Positions 4,833 through 5,207 of a DNA stretch of 5,207 bases are shown here, in pieces. The stretch spans positions 1 through 5,207 of the forward strand of contig JAUYDN010000193.1 in the NCBI GenBank assembly GCA_030691775.1, read 5' to 3'. The stretch comes from Dehalococcoidia bacterium. Its GTDB lineage: Bacteria > Chloroflexota > Dehalococcoidia > Dehalococcoidales > Fen-1064. The number at the start of each line of letters is the position of its first letter. The first letter of the stretch is position 1. The position numbers and the translations under genes were made by a program. Below the pieces are notes generated by a model, which did no database searches, was not told where the DNA came from, and saw only the letters and a list, made by a program, of their open reading frames with translations.

Positions 4833-5207
4833 TTAAATCATTTTCTGTTGTTTACCCGAGGGTTTAGATGTTTTAGACGGCGCGGGAACGGGTGCTATCC
4901 AGGGCGGGATAACGGGTGTTTTACCCGCCAGTATTTCTTCGACAGTGAGTATTTGTAGCCTGGGATAGTCTTTGCCGAGTGGAGAATGGTAAAAGCCTTT
5001 CATGGCGGCTTCCGTAACCATCGGTTGAGTCGGCTTTTCAAGTGTTAACATGATACCAATATCCGTCTTTTCCCTCTCAATGACGTGACCTAAATCCCGC
5101 ACCATACTGACGTTAGTATTATGCCCGCCTTTTACGGAGATGATGGCTTTCTTGATTTTGTCCTTCTCGTCCATATAGTAGAGGTAGCCGTCGATTCCCG
5201 TATCCGC
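4833..5207 (-). CDS. C-terminal part of a DNA methyltransferase with restriction-like domain (partial)
   Basis: The reading frame is open to the right edge, so only the last 124 residues are present. The internal Met at 5172-5174 is not the start. The visible part resembles the PD-(D/E)xK-like C-terminal domain found after the N4/N6-adenine or cytosine methylase domain in many Chloroflexota site-specific DNA methyltransferases. It shows ADTGIDGYLYY (1-11 of the fragment), IISVKGG (22-28), SMVRDLGHVIEREK (38-51 region), a strand leading to LTLEKPTQPMVTEA, and LQILTVEEILAGK. Asp6 and Lys26 fit the nuclease-fold core, with Ser24 where an acidic residue or Gln would be expected two residues before the Lys. 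The tail is a Pro/Lys/Ser-rich, probably unstructured segment ending KMI. The methylase motifs (such as DPPY/NPPY) would lie to the right, outside the window, so the exact modification is unknown. Confidence 0.8.
   Translation of the reverse strand, partial: ADTGIDGYLYYMDEKDKIKKAIISVKGGHNTNVSMVRDLGHVIEREKTDIGIMLTLEKPTQPMVTEAAMKGFYHSPLGKDYPRLQILTVEEILAGKTPVIPPWIAPVPAPSKTSKPSGKQQKMI

Overview
The window is a compact bacterial chromosome segment, with every recognisable gene on the minus strand. Protein character (a Bacillus-type GAPDH, an MBL-fold hydrolase with a C-terminal helical extension, a TIGR00725-type LOG-like protein and a DNA methyltransferase with a C-terminal nuclease-like domain), together with gene-sized gaps full of short palindromic repeats, suggests an environmental Chloroflexota of the class Dehalococcoidia. 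That assignment rests on remembered family resemblance and is moderate confidence. No rRNA, tRNA or other phylogenetic marker is present to confirm it.

Layout from left to right. Bases 1-240 are non-coding: a perfect 11-bp hairpin (25-50) and a small heptamer tandem repeat (214-234), otherwise featureless. GAPDH lies at 241-1254 with a strong ribosome binding site and a TATAAT -10 box. Bases 1255-1463 hold that promoter, an imperfect hairpin and a two-tier palindromic repeat. An MBL-fold metallo-hydrolase lies at 1464-2462. Bases 2463-2726 hold a 114-bp compound palindrome made of two head-to-head repeat units. Enolase (2727-4004) is preceded with a 1-nt gap by a LOG-like Rossmann protein (4006-4497), so the two are probably translated from one mRNA in the order LOG-like then enolase. 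The gap 4498-4832 holds an extended -10 promoter that appears to give a leaderless mRNA, followed by a dense mosaic of at least four dispersed repeats, one apparently inserted into another. The window ends inside the C-terminal domain of a DNA methyltransferase (4833-5207, cut by the right edge).

GAPDH and enolase are two steps of the lower, reversible part of glycolysis/gluconeogenesis (glyceraldehyde-3-P to 1,3-bisphosphoglycerate, and 2-phosphoglycerate to PEP). They sit near each other but are separated by an unrelated hydrolase and by repeat-filled gaps, so they look like separate transcription units. The coding content is ordinary. The most interesting material is between the genes: several palindrome families, compensatory changes between copies, and a hairpin starting 20-23 nt after the stop codon of three different genes. 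I found no sign of a novel multi-gene system.
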